A DNA stretch of 6,150 nt from Acidobacteriaceae bacterium. Its GTDB lineage: Bacteria; Acidobacteriota; Terriglobia; Terriglobales; Acidobacteriaceae. This document shows positions 1 to 5,969 of this stretch, in pieces (the first letter of the stretch is position 1; every line of letters begins with the position of its first letter). The DNA lies in assembly GCA_030040395.1 (NCBI GenBank), contig JASHTU010000562.1:1-6150 (forward strand), in the 5' to 3' direction. The position numbers and the translations under genes are program-made. Under the pieces are notes generated by a model. The model was not told the origin of the DNA, did not search any database, and saw nothing but the letters and a program-made list of their open reading frames with translations.

Positions 1-63
1 GCCGAGCCGGAGCCTCTCCCAAAAACAGCTTCTCCAGTCTGCAACCGGAGTCGAACTACCGCT

Positions 64-81
64 GGTTTCCTTGGGAAACAC
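64..81. repeat. Short hairpin repeat, copy 1
   Basis: TTTCC at 66-70 and GGAAA at 74-78 flank a three-base loop. The stem continues with G65-C79 and, past one bulged A at 80, G64-C81. On the minus strand the core reads CCAAGGAAACCAGCGG. This closely matches the second copy about 100 bp away (CCTTGGAAACCGGAGG), so the two look like related elements. Function is unknown. Confidence 0.4.
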
Positions 82-165
82 CCGGCAGGCAACGGCTTGC
101 TCGAAAGGCGGCCGCAACTCACTGCTGGAATCCGCGCAGGAAGCTACGATAACAAGTTTAGCAAC

Positions 166-192
166 CTCCGGTTTCCAAGGTCAAACCTGGAG
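166..192. repeat. Hairpin repeat, copy 2
   Basis: CTCCGGTTT (166-174) pairs with AAACC (183-187) and, after one bulged T at 188, with GGAG (189-192). This gives a nine-base-pair stem with an eight-base loop. The flanking ACAAG (152-156) and CTTTGT (193-198) could lengthen it imperfectly. No T-run follows on either strand, so it is not a standard intrinsic terminator. It shares the GGAAACC core (minus strand) with the hairpin at 64-81. Confidence 0.45.
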
Positions 193-332
193 CTTTGTCA
201 CGCATGCTTGATTGGGGATTTTGGACCGCCGCATTTCGCGCTCTGTTCGCATCGCGATGGCGGCCGACACGGGCACGGATTCGCAATGCAAGCGGTGTGG
301 CCGCTCGGCGACGGCTGGCGCCGTGGGGTGAC

Positions 333-338
333 TATACT
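333..338 (+). promoter_or_regulatory. Possible -10 box of the HIT gene
   Basis: TATACT lies 22 bases before the ATG at 361. No good TTGACA-like box is visible 16-18 bp upstream. An inverted repeat, ACGGC (311-315) with GCCGT (320-324), sits where the -35 region would be. If the box is real, transcription would start near 345 and leave a leader of only about 16 bases, with the weak CGGA at 347-350 as the only candidate ribosome binding site. Confidence 0.3.
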
Positions 339-360
339 GGAGCGAACGGATTCAAATTGC

Positions 361-936
361 ATGGATCATCTTTGGACTCCCTGGCGCTATGCCTACGTCA
401 CCGCGGCGGAAACCGGGACGCGCGCCGGCGTGCCTCACGCTCTGGCGGCATGGGCTGGCGATTTGGGTTGCGTCTTTTGTAATCTCATCGCTTCCATTGA
501 TTTCGCGATTGCGGGCGGCATGAGCGCAGAGAATGCCGAAGCTGCCGGCGGCCTGGTGCTGCGCGCTGTCCACTGTTTTATCTGCCTGAACGCCTTTCCT
601 TACACCTCGGGCCATGTGATGATTGTGCCCTATACGCATCTTGACCACCTGGCCGCCCTGCCGGCCGCAACCGGACACGAGATGATCGAACTGGCCCAGC
701 TCACCGAACGCGCGCTTGATCGCGTGTACATGCCGCACGGCTTCAATTTCGGCATGAACGTCGGGCAGTCCGCGGGCGCCGGCGTGGCCGGGCACATTCA
801 CCTGCACGCCATGCCGCGCTGGACCGGCGACACCAGTTTCATCACCACCGTCGCCGAGACCCGGATATTGCCCGAAGACCTCGAGGCCACGTGGCGGCGG
901 CTGCGCGCGGCGTTCGCGGCGCTGAAGACAAGTTGA
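361..936 (+). CDS. HIT-family hydrolase, Ap4A phosphorylase-like
   Basis: A 191-residue cytoplasmic histidine-triad protein. The triad is H145-I-H147-L-H149 in HIHLHAMPRW; by family analogy His147 is the nucleophile attacking the alpha phosphate of a (di)nucleotide. C37-V-F-C40 is the CxxC pair, probably zinc-binding, seen in many HIT proteins. The segment GFNFGMNVGQSAG before the triad and the trailing RWTGDTSFI resemble Mycobacterium tuberculosis Rv2613c, a diadenosine tetraphosphate phosphorylase, so Ap4A or a related nucleotide is the likely substrate. The start at 361 is chosen because MDHLWTPWR is the family's usual N-terminus. The same frame is open further upstream to the window edge, but that part looks non-coding. 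The ribosome binding site is weak. The gene stands alone and converges on the UDP-sugar genes. Family assignment is secure; exact substrate is inferred. Confidence 0.9.
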   Translation: MDHLWTPWRYAYVTAAETGTRAGVPHALAAWAGDLGCVFCNLIASIDFAIAGGMSAENAEAAGGLVLRAVHCFICLNAFPYTSGHVMIVPYTHLDHLAALPAATGHEMIELAQLTERALDRVYMPHGFNFGMNVGQSAGAGVAGHIHLHAMPRWTGDTSFITTVAETRILPEDLEATWRRLRAAFAALKTS

Positions 937-1019
937 GCCCCTTGCTTTCGGGCAAGACGACCGGGCGAGGGCCACGGGTCGATGGCTATGAGTCGAGGGC
1001 CTGCCGGTGGAGAACCGGA
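937..1019. other. Convergent intergenic gap with weak hairpins
   Basis: This 83-bp gap separates the 3' ends of the HIT gene (plus) and the decarboxylase gene (minus). CTTGC (941-945) can pair with GCAAG (952-956), and CGACC (958-962) with GGTCG (977-981). Both stems are five base pairs and neither is followed by a T-run, so neither is a convincing intrinsic terminator. Confidence 0.35.
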
Positions 1020-1976
1020 TCAGCGCGGCGGTGCGACGGATAGGGGCAGTCCGGCCTTGCTGCGGAAGAAATCGAGCGACCGAATCAGGCCTTCTTTCAA
1101 GGAGACATGCGGCTCCCATCCGAGAAGCGCGCGCGCCTTGGCGATGTCGGGGCAGCGCCGCGTGGGATCGTCGACCGGCAGCGCCTCAAAGCGCAGTTCA
1201 CTCTTCGATCCGGTAACTTCCAGCACCGTCTGCGCACATTCCAGGATGGTGAACTCGGTGGGATTGCCAATGTTGACGGGCAGATGCTCGTCCGAGCGCG
1301 ACAGCCGAACAATGCCTTCAATGAGATCGTCGACAAAGCAGAAGCTGCGCGTCTGGCTGCCGTCGCCGTAGACAGTGAGCGGCTCGCTGCGCAGCGCCTG
1401 CATGATGAAATTCGAAATCACCCGGCCGTCGTCGGGATGCAGGCGCGGACCGTAGGTGTTGAAGATGCGGGCGAGGTGGGTGTCCACGCCGCGCGTGCGG
1501 TGGTAGGCCATGGTCAGCGCCTCGGCGTAGCGCTTGGCTTCGTCGTACACGGAGCGGGGCCCGACCGGATTGACGTGCCCCCAGTAGCTCTCCGACTGCG
1601 GATGTTCGAGCGGGTCGCCGTAGCACTCCGAAGTGGACGCGTGCAGGAAGCCGGCCCCGTAGCGGGCGGCGATCTGGAGCGTGTTTTCTACGCCCGCCGA
1701 GCCGGTCCGCAGCGTCTCGACGGCCAAGCGAAGGTATTCTGGCGGGCTGGCGGGCGACGCGAAATTAAAGACGTAATCCACCGGCCCGGGATCGAAGGCC
1801 GTGCAGATGTCCAGCTCTTCAAACTCAAAACGCGGTTCGTGGGCAAGATGATCCAGGTTCTCGTGGAAGCCGGTTGAAAAATTGTCGACGCCCACCACCG
1901 AGTGGCCTTCGCCCAGCAGGCGATCGGCGAAATGAGAGCCCAGAAAACCAGCCACGCCGGTTACAAGTACGCGCAT
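1020..1976 (-). CDS. uxs: UDP-glucuronate decarboxylase (UDP-xylose synthase)
   Basis: A 318-residue extended short-chain dehydrogenase/reductase predicted to convert UDP-glucuronate to UDP-xylose with bound NAD+. The Rossmann motif is G7-V-A-G10-F-L-G13 and the acidic D31 after the second strand favours NAD. The catalytic region shows T115-S116-E117 in [11 protein letters not shown] and Y144-DEA-K148, followed by the R-I-F-N-T-Y-G-P-R stretch (170-178) typical of UXS proteins. DPTRRCPDI (270-278) holds the family's C-terminal arginine region. Length fits single-domain bacterial UXS. It is downstream of the UDP-glucose dehydrogenase that would make its substrate, 98 bp away and probably co-transcribed. 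ATG 1976 begins the Rossmann strand directly. A TTG two codons upstream (1982) is better spaced from GGAGAAG (1989-1995) and could be the true start. A related UDP-sugar epimerase is less likely given the TSE motif. Confidence 0.9.
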   Translation of the reverse strand: MRVLVTGVAGFLGSHFADRLLGEGHSVVGVDNFSTGFHENLDHLAHEPRFEFEELDICTAFDPGPVDYVFNFASPASPPEYLRLAVETLRTGSAGVENTLQIAARYGAGFLHASTSECYGDPLEHPQSESYWGHVNPVGPRSVYDEAKRYAEALTMAYHRTRGVDTHLARIFNTYGPRLHPDDGRVISNFIMQALRSEPLTVYGDGSQTRSFCFVDDLIEGIVRLSRSDEHLPVNIGNPTEFTILECAQTVLEVTGSKSELRFEALPVDDPTRRCPDIAKARALLGWEPHVSLKEGLIRSLDFFRSKAGLPLSVAPPR

Positions 1977-1988
1977 GGTCAAAAAATT

Positions 1989-1995
1989 CTTCTCC
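1989..1995 (-). promoter_or_regulatory. Ribosome binding site that bears on the uxs start
   Basis: GGAGAAG on the minus strand lies 12 bases before the ATG at 1976 but only six before the in-frame TTG at 1982. The usual spacing is five to nine bases, so the signal fits the TTG better and would add Met-Thr to the N-terminus. A second in-frame TTG (1997) overlaps the site itself and is unlikely to be used. Confidence 0.45.
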
Positions 1996-2039
1996 AATCC
2001 TTCGGGTTGCGAAACGCCAGAATTTGATCGGTCAACTCT

Positions 2040-2075
2040 GGGCTTGCTGGCCCCCTGGGAGTCATCGCCAAGCCC
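2040..2075 (-). other. Inverted repeat at the end of the dehydrogenase gene
   Basis: GGGCTTG (2040-2046) and CAAGCCC (2069-2075) form a seven-base-pair stem with a 22-base loop, touching the last base of the UDP-glucose dehydrogenase stop codon. No T-run follows on the minus strand, so read-through into uxs is expected. It could act as an intercistronic stability or processing element, or be chance. A near-palindrome TTGATCGGTCAA sits at 2024-2035 in the same gap. Confidence 0.35.
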
Positions 2076-3490
2076 TATACGAGTTGCCTGCGGGGCTTGC
2101 CTTCCTGAGCCTCATAATTGGCCGGCCGGCCCACGCTCACATAGGTGAAGCCGTGCTCCAGCATCACCTGCGGTTTATAGAGATTTCTCCCGTCAATCAC
2201 GATCGGGAAGTGGACGGCCTGGTTGAGCCGCACCAGGTCGATGGCGGCAAACTCTCTCCAGTCAGTGAGAATCAGCACCGCATCGGCGTTCCCGGCGGCT
2301 TCATACAAGCTGCCCGCATAACTGAGGTTCTCGGCCGGGGGCAAAACTTCCTTGGCGCGCTCCATCGCTGCGGGGTCATAGGCCCTCACGCTGGCGCCTG
2401 CCTTGAGGAGCCGTTTGATGATGTCGATGGCGGGCGACTCTCGGATATCATCGGTGTCGCTCTTGAAGGCGAGCCCCAGAGCCGCCAGCCGCTTGCCGCG
2501 CAGCGTCCACAGCGCCGAGAGCACCTTGTTAAAGAAGACCTCCTTTTGCGTCTCGTTGATTTTGCGGACTTCCTGGAGCAGTTGAAAGTTGACCCCGCGC
2601 TGCTGCGCCACCCAGTGGAACGCGGCCACGTCTTTGGGAAAGCACGAACCTCCATAGCCGAGGCCGGCGCGCAGGAATCGGGGGCCGATGCGGCTGTCCA
2701 GGCCCATTCCGGCGGCGATGTCTTCGATGTCCGCATCCACTGCCTCGGCCAGATTGGCCACCGCATTAATAAACGAGATCTTCAGCGCCAGGAACGCATT
2801 CGAAGCGTGCTTGATGATTTCCGCGCTCTGTGCGGAGGTGACCAGCAGGCGAGCTGGGTGGGCGCCGCTGCAGGCCCCCGACAAGGCCCCCGGCTGCGCG
2901 TAGTACGAGCCCCCAGTCAGCGGTTCGTAGATGCGCCGCAGCACCTCGGCGGAGCGCTCGTTGCCGGCGCCCACGACGATTCGGTCCGGGTGCAGGAAAT
3001 CCGCCACCGCCGTGCCCTCGCGCAGGAACTCGGGATTCGACACCACGTCGAAACACTGCGGATCCACGCCATGACGGTGAAGCACGCGCCGGATCCAATC
3101 GTTGGTGTAAACCGGAACCGTGCTCTTCTCCACGATGACCTTGTAGCCGTGAATGGCCCGCGCGATTTCAGAGACTACCGCCTCCACGTAGGACAGGTCC
3201 GCCGCTCCGCTGTCGCCCTGCGGCGTGCCCACGGCGATAAAGACCGCCTCGCTGCGCTCCACGGCCTCGCCCAACTCGGTGGTGAAGACAATACGGGTGT
3301 CGCGGTGTTTCGCCAGCAGTTCCGGCAAGTGCTTTTCGAAGATGGGCACGCCGCCGCGGCGAAGAAGGTCGACCCGGGCTTCGTCGTTGTCGACGCAGAT
3401 GACAGGGTGCCCCATTTCGGCAAAGCACGCCGCCGCTACCAGGCCCACGTAGCCGGAGCCGATGACGCAAATAGAAACTGGATTCGACAT
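2075..3490 (-). CDS. ugd: UDP-glucose 6-dehydrogenase
   Basis: A 471-residue cytoplasmic enzyme that oxidises UDP-glucose to UDP-glucuronate with two NAD+. The N-terminal NAD domain starts with G11-S-G13-Y-V-G16 and D34 after strand two. E-K-S-T-V-P (121-126) and N152-P-E-F-L-R-E-G159 are family motifs. The central helix has K227 and N231 in [10 protein letters not shown]. The catalytic cysteine is C283 in [10 protein letters not shown] (278-287). The C-terminal UDP-binding domain contains [13 protein letters not shown] (342-354). A Gly/Ala-rich insertion lies around residues 193-215, between the end of the NAD domain and the central helix, where the compact enzymes I know have a short loop. 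ATG 3490 is supported by AAGGA seven bases upstream and by the immediate start of the Rossmann strand. The gene is first in a pair with uxs and supplies its substrate. Assignment is secure. Confidence 0.96.
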   Translation of the reverse strand: MSNPVSICVIGSGYVGLVAAACFAEMGHPVICVDNDEARVDLLRRGGVPIFEKHLPELLAKHRDTRIVFTTELGEAVERSEAVFIAVGTPQGDSGAADLSYVEAVVSEIARAIHGYKVIVEKSTVPVYTNDWIRRVLHRHGVDPQCFDVVSNPEFLREGTAVADFLHPDRIVVGAGNERSAEVLRRIYEPLTGGSYYAQPGALSGACSGAHPARLLVTSAQSAEIIKHASNAFLALKISFINAVANLAEAVDADIEDIAAGMGLDSRIGPRFLRAGLGYGGSCFPKDVAAFHWVAQQRGVNFQLLQEVRKINETQKEVFFNKVLSALWTLRGKRLAALGLAFKSDTDDIRESPAIDIIKRLLKAGASVRAYDPAAMERAKEVLPPAENLSYAGSLYEAAGNADAVLILTDWREFAAIDLVRLNQAVHFPIVIDGRNLYKPQVMLEHGFTYVSVGRPANYEAQEGKPRRQLV

Positions 3491-3497
3491 GCGCTTG

Positions 3498-3510
3498 TCC
3501 TTGCTCCTTT
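3498..3510 (-). promoter_or_regulatory. Double ribosome binding site of ugd
   Basis: On the minus strand AAAGGAG (3504-3510) is followed by AAGGA (3498-3502). The second lies seven bases from the ATG at 3490 and is the properly spaced one; the first is 13 bases away. Confidence 0.6.
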
Positions 3511-3792
3511 TGACCGCTTCCGGAGCCCGGCCTTTCGTCGATCTTTCGGATTCCGGCTCCGCCGTGGTTCAAAGGCGCGTACCGAACGGCGGGCCGGTAT
3601 CATTGAAATTCTATATCCCCGCACACGCGCGCTGGCCGGTCCCGTCCATCGCCCGGCGCGTCAGCCATGCGAAGGGCCGTTTTGCACGCAACGCCGCAAG
3701 GCTTGTCGAAGGCTCCGGCGGAACTCGCCTCCTTCCTGATGCGCGGCATGAAGGGCGACAATCCAAGTCAGGTTGCGGGCCATTCGCTGGGC

Positions 3793-3798
3793 TACAAT
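3793..3798 (+). promoter_or_regulatory. Possible -10 box of efp
   Basis: TACAAT matches the -10 consensus at five of six positions. The nearest -35-like sequence, TTGCGG at 3773-3778, is only 14 bp away, which is too short for a typical sigma-70 promoter. If used, transcription would begin near 3805, giving a leader of about 60 bases that contains the hairpin at 3824-3840. Confidence 0.4.
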
Positions 3799-3823
3799 CG
3801 AGTTAGGCTAAGGCCCAAATCTC

Positions 3824-3840
3824 TTGCGCGCCTCGCGCAA
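3824..3840 (+). promoter_or_regulatory. GC-rich hairpin in the efp leader
   Basis: TTGCGCG and CGCGCAA are perfect inverted copies around a three-base loop (CCT). The hairpin ends six bases before the AAGGAG ribosome binding site, close enough to affect ribosome loading. No T-run follows directly, so it is not a standard terminator. Confidence 0.55.
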
Positions 3841-3846
3841 ATTGGC

Positions 3847-3852
3847 AAGGAG
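3847..3852 (+). promoter_or_regulatory. Ribosome binding site of efp
   Basis: AAGGAG is a full Shine-Dalgarno match but lies 12 bases before the ATG at 3865, longer than usual. The spacer ends in six T's. No in-frame start codon lies closer, and the conserved EF-P N-terminus begins at this ATG. Confidence 0.6.
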
Positions 3853-3864
3853 CACGCATTTTTT

Positions 3865-4425
3865 ATGGCGATTCCCGCCACCCAACTTCGTCCGGGGATG
3901 ATCATCAAGCACAACGACCAGCTTCACCTGGTATTCAAAGTCGAGCATCGCACCCCCGGCAACCTGCGCGCCTTTATCCAGGCCAAATTGCGCAACCTCA
4001 AGTCCGGGGCCATGTTCGAACACCGCTTCCGTTCTGCCGACGCCATCGAAAAGGTGGTGGTGGATGAAATACCCATGGAGTTCCTTTATGCCGACGGCGA
4101 CGACTACTATTTTATGAACCCGGTCGACTTCGAGCAGACGGTGCTCAAGAGCTCCACGCTCGGCGACGCGGTCGAGTACCTGACCGCGAACCTGCAAATC
4201 AAAGTGAGCTACTTCGACGGCCAGCCGGTAGGCATCGAGTTACCGCAGACGGTCGATCTGGAAGTAGTCGAGACCGAGCCCGGACTGAAATCCGCCACCG
4301 CCTCCAGCGTCACCAAGCCTGCCAAGACGGAGACCGGCCTTGTGGTCCAGGTCCCACCCTTCATCAACGAGGGCGAAAAGATTCGCGTCGACACCAGCGA
4401 AGGCGCCTACCTGAGCCGGGCGTAA
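3865..4425 (+). CDS. efp: Elongation factor P
   Basis: A 186-residue translation factor that binds between the P and E sites of the ribosome and relieves stalling at consecutive prolines. Length and domain order fit the family: an N-terminal KOW-like domain (about 1-63) and two OB folds (about 64-126 and 127-186). The C-terminal signature is visible in KSATASSVTKPAKTETG followed by LVVQVPPFINEGEKI. The start MAIPATQLRPGM is the standard N-terminus. The loop reads RTPGNLRAF; aligned without gaps from the conserved AKLRNL, Asn33 occupies the tip where Escherichia coli has Lys34 and Pseudomonas has Arg32, the residues that carry activating modifications. No EpmA, EpmB or EarP gene is in the window. 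The gene seems monocistronic, diverges from ugd and converges closely on the GH28 gene. Identity is secure. Confidence 0.97.
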   Translation: MAIPATQLRPGMIIKHNDQLHLVFKVEHRTPGNLRAFIQAKLRNLKSGAMFEHRFRSADAIEKVVVDEIPMEFLYADGDDYYFMNPVDFEQTVLKSSTLGDAVEYLTANLQIKVSYFDGQPVGIELPQTVDLEVVETEPGLKSATASSVTKPAKTETGLVVQVPPFINEGEKIRVDTSEGAYLSRA

Positions 4426-4463
4426 CTTCCGTCCGGCCACCGGTGAGAATTGCTCTTCCTCCA
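4426..4463. other. Short convergent gap between efp and the GH28 gene
   Basis: Only 38 bp separate the two stop codons. It contains the palindrome ACCGGT but no stem with a T-run, so transcripts from the two strands probably overlap at their 3' ends. Confidence 0.4.
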
Positions 4464-5858
4464 TCAGTGCGTATGGGGCGCCAGCAGCGCTTGCGGAAAG
4501 GGGACGAACATCGTCCGGCAGGAGGCCGGCTCACCCTCCGCCGGGGTTCCTTGCATGGTCGAATCGGTCCCGGCGGGCATTTGCAGGTTGGTCGGAAGCG
4601 GTCCCAGCGTCAGGTCGGCATGGTTCACCTTGTAGGTGTACTTTGCGTCGTCGGTGATCTGGACGCCGTCGAGCCGGGCGGCAATCCGGTGACTGTGGTC
4701 GTAGCCGTTAAAGGTGACTTTCCCACCGCCTGAAATCCGCACGTTATGAAAAGCGATGCCGCGCATGGTGGGCGGCGAGTTGCCCGTCAGGGTCCCGGAC
4801 GCCGTGTACGCCGTGTCCAGCGTGATCGGATTGGGCGAATTGCGGATGCACACATCGTCGTACACAACATCGTCCACCAGCCCGCCGCGCGAGCCGTTGG
4901 ATTTGATGCGGATCCCGTTGTCCGCGCCGTCGAGCGAGAGCCCGGTGACGCGGACGTTGCTGACGCCGCCCATGGTCTCGCTGCCGATCGACATGCCGTG
5001 GCCCCAGTAAAAATGATCGTCATTCACTGTCACGTTGGTCACCCCGCCGGGTCCGCCCTTAATAGCCACATTGTCGTCACCCGTGCGGATATAGCTGTGC
5101 GTGATGGTGATGTTCCTCGAGCCGCCCCCCGGATCGATACCGTCGGTGTTGCGAGCCTGGCGCTGCGGCGTGTCGATGCGGATTCCCCACACCGTAAACC
5201 CATCTCCATGGTCGTAGACCACGTGAAAGCTCGGCGAGTTCTTGAGCGTAATGCGGTACAAGGTGAAGTTGTCGGAGTCGTTGGCCACAATGAGGCGGGG
5301 AACCTGTTGCCGGCCGCCGGTGCGCGCCTGCTCGGCCAAATCCCACCACGAATACTTTGAGCCCAACATCTTTTCGCCGCCCCGGCCGTCGATCACGCCG
5401 TCGCCCATAATGCCCGCGTTGGCGGCGCGATCGACCGAGATGAAAGGCTTGCAGCCGGGAGGCGCGTCGTTCACCACTCCGCAGCTGCCGGGCGAAATCG
5501 CATAGAGCGTGGGATCGCGCGAGGCGTAAAGGGTCACGCCCAGATCCACGATCAGGGTTATGTCCGGGCGCAGGCGCAGCGGCCCGCTCAGGAAGGCGTT
5601 TTTCTCCTCGTCCACGTGCAGCATCACCGCGCGACCCCTGCCGCAGTGGTCGATGGCCCTTTGGATGCGCGCGGTATCGAGCTTGCCCTCGTCAACTGGA
5701 GCCAGTGAAGTTCCGCTCGTGGTGAGCCGGGCATCAAGCGTGGCGCACAGTTCGGGAATGATCGGCTCGATCACCATGCGGGTGTCTTGCGCGGAGACGT
5801 AGAGAGGAAGAGCAAACAGCGCAACCAGTTGAAGAGCTGGGGAGAGCACTCGTTTCAT
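4464..5858 (-). CDS. Secreted GH28 polygalacturonase-like glycoside hydrolase
   Basis: A 464-residue enzyme predicted to hydrolyse pectic galacturonan by inversion outside the cytoplasm. A signal peptide is clear: K2-R3, a hydrophobic stretch (8-21) and V21-S22-A23 before the likely cleavage at Gln24. The rest fits a right-handed parallel beta-helix with repeated short strands. All GH28 catalytic motifs are present: N237-T-D239 in NTDGID, D261-D262 in TGDDNVAIK, G286-H287-G288 in GHGMSIGSE, and R317-I-K319. The three Asp residues, His287, Arg317 and Lys319 match the known active-site set. GDGVIDGRG (152-160) is another common GH28 motif. A tail after about 430 is Pro/Ala-rich. Endo- or exo-action, and polygalacturonan versus rhamnogalacturonan, cannot be told from motifs. 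No transporter or uronate genes are visible beside it. No clear ribosome binding site precedes the ATG. Confidence 0.94.
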   Translation of the reverse strand: MKRVLSPALQLVALFALPLYVSAQDTRMVIEPIIPELCATLDARLTTSGTSLAPVDEGKLDTARIQRAIDHCGRGRAVMLHVDEEKNAFLSGPLRLRPDITLIVDLGVTLYASRDPTLYAISPGSCGVVNDAPPGCKPFISVDRAANAGIMGDGVIDGRGGEKMLGSKYSWWDLAEQARTGGRQQVPRLIVANDSDNFTLYRITLKNSPSFHVVYDHGDGFTVWGIRIDTPQRQARNTDGIDPGGGSRNITITHSYIRTGDDNVAIKGGPGGVTNVTVNDDHFYWGHGMSIGSETMGGVSNVRVTGLSLDGADNGIRIKSNGSRGGLVDDVVYDDVCIRNSPNPITLDTAYTASGTLTGNSPPTMRGIAFHNVRISGGGKVTFNGYDHSHRIAARLDGVQITDDAKYTYKVNHADLTLGPLPTNLQMPAGTDSTMQGTPAEGEPASCRTMFVPFPQALLAPHTH

Positions 5859-5869
5859 GGCCGCTTTCG

Positions 5870-5875
5870 ATTATA
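5870..5875 (-). promoter_or_regulatory. Perfect TATAAT upstream of the GH28 start
   Basis: On the minus strand TATAAT matches the -10 consensus exactly and lies 11 bases before the ATG at 5858. A start about seven bases downstream would leave only some five bases of leader, so the mRNA could be nearly leaderless. No TTGACA-like box is visible 16-18 bp upstream, so the match may also be chance. Confidence 0.4.
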
Positions 5876-5943
5876 TTTGGCGGACTACTGGCTCCCTGGC
5901 AGTTCTTGACGCGGCCTTCTGTTGCTTCACTCACAGGCTCCAA

Positions 5944-5969
5944 GGCGGTTGGCATGGCGGTTCATGGCG
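5944..5969. repeat. Interlocked short direct repeats upstream of GH28
   Basis: GGCGGTT occurs at 5944-5950 and 5956-5962 (12-bp step). CATGGCG occurs at 5953-5959 and 5963-5969 (10-bp step). The cluster leads into the palindrome TGGCGCCA (5965-5972). It lies about 70-95 bp upstream of the possible -10 box and might be a regulator site. Confidence 0.3.

Larger units (their letters stand above)
1..360. other. Region without a convincing gene upstream of the HIT gene
   Basis: No protein is recognised here. Several frames are open by chance on both strands. The frame that becomes the HIT protein is open from base 1, but its translation before codon 361 is Arg/Gly/His-rich and unlike any family I know. 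The stretch holds two related hairpin-forming repeats (64-81 and 166-192) and a possible -10 box at 333-338. A TTGACC with a TAAACT 18 bp downstream lies on the minus strand at about 157-186 and could be a promoter for a gene to the left of the window, but the match is loose. The left edge may hold the end of a neighbouring gene that cannot be identified. Confidence 0.5.
3491..3864. other. Divergent intergenic region between ugd and efp
   Basis: These 374 bp should hold the promoters of both ugd (minus) and efp (plus). Open frames here are overlapping and unlike any known protein, including an in-frame upstream extension of efp. On the minus strand an AT-rich patch (about 3597-3616, with TATAGA) might be the ugd -10 region, but no -35 is convincing. 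CGGAGCC (3521-3527) and GGCTCCG (3555-3561) form a seven-base-pair inverted repeat within the likely ugd leader. On the plus strand a TACAAT box and a GC hairpin precede efp and are listed separately. Confidence 0.5.

Noticed and set aside
40..75. A tRNA T-arm on the minus strand (GGTAGTTCGACTCC)
   Set aside because: The loop word resembles TTCGANT, but the flanking bases do not form the five-base-pair T stem and no acceptor partner or anticodon arm can be found.
1..140. A truncated minus-strand gene running off the left edge
   Set aside because: Two minus-strand frames are open to the edge, but neither has an ATG start with a ribosome binding site or a recognisable motif.
145..210. A riboswitch such as the cyclic di-GMP class on the minus strand
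   Set aside because: A few words look similar, but the conserved core and the paired helices of known classes are absent.
2..211. The tail of a plus-strand gene entering from the left, ending at TGA 209-211
   Set aside because: The 69-codon translation is Ser/Thr/Gln-rich and superficially protein-like, but other frames on both strands are also open here, third-position GC is only about 58 percent, and a nine-base-pair hairpin lies inside it.
97..360. An N-terminal extension of the HIT protein
   Set aside because: The frame is open, but family members begin at MDHLWTPWR. The extra residues are unlike a domain or signal peptide.
352..1119. A 255-codon minus-strand open frame opposite the HIT gene
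   Set aside because: It is antisense to the conserved histidine-triad protein and overlaps the end of uxs; no recognisable domain.
1107..1877. A 256-codon plus-strand open frame opposite the decarboxylase gene
   Set aside because: It mirrors the uxs coding sequence; no family motif and biased Arg/Val/Gly composition.
1874..3739. A 621-codon plus-strand open frame opposite the UDP-glucose dehydrogenase
   Set aside because: It is antisense to a gene with every catalytic motif intact. The translation is Arg/His/Asp-rich with no recognisable domain, as expected from the mirror of a GC-rich coding frame.
3667..3864. A longer EF-P starting at 3667, or a separate small gene in the efp leader
   Set aside because: EF-P proteins begin at MAIPATQ. 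The upstream part overlaps the possible promoter and leader hairpin and resembles no protein.
3824..3864. An intrinsic terminator formed by the leader hairpin and the T-run
   Set aside because: The six T's begin 18 bases after the stem, too far for intrinsic termination, and lie directly before the efp start.
4746..5360. A 204-codon plus-strand open frame opposite the GH28 gene
   Set aside because: Mirror frame of a gene with a complete GH28 active site; Arg/Val/His/Asp-rich with no known motif.
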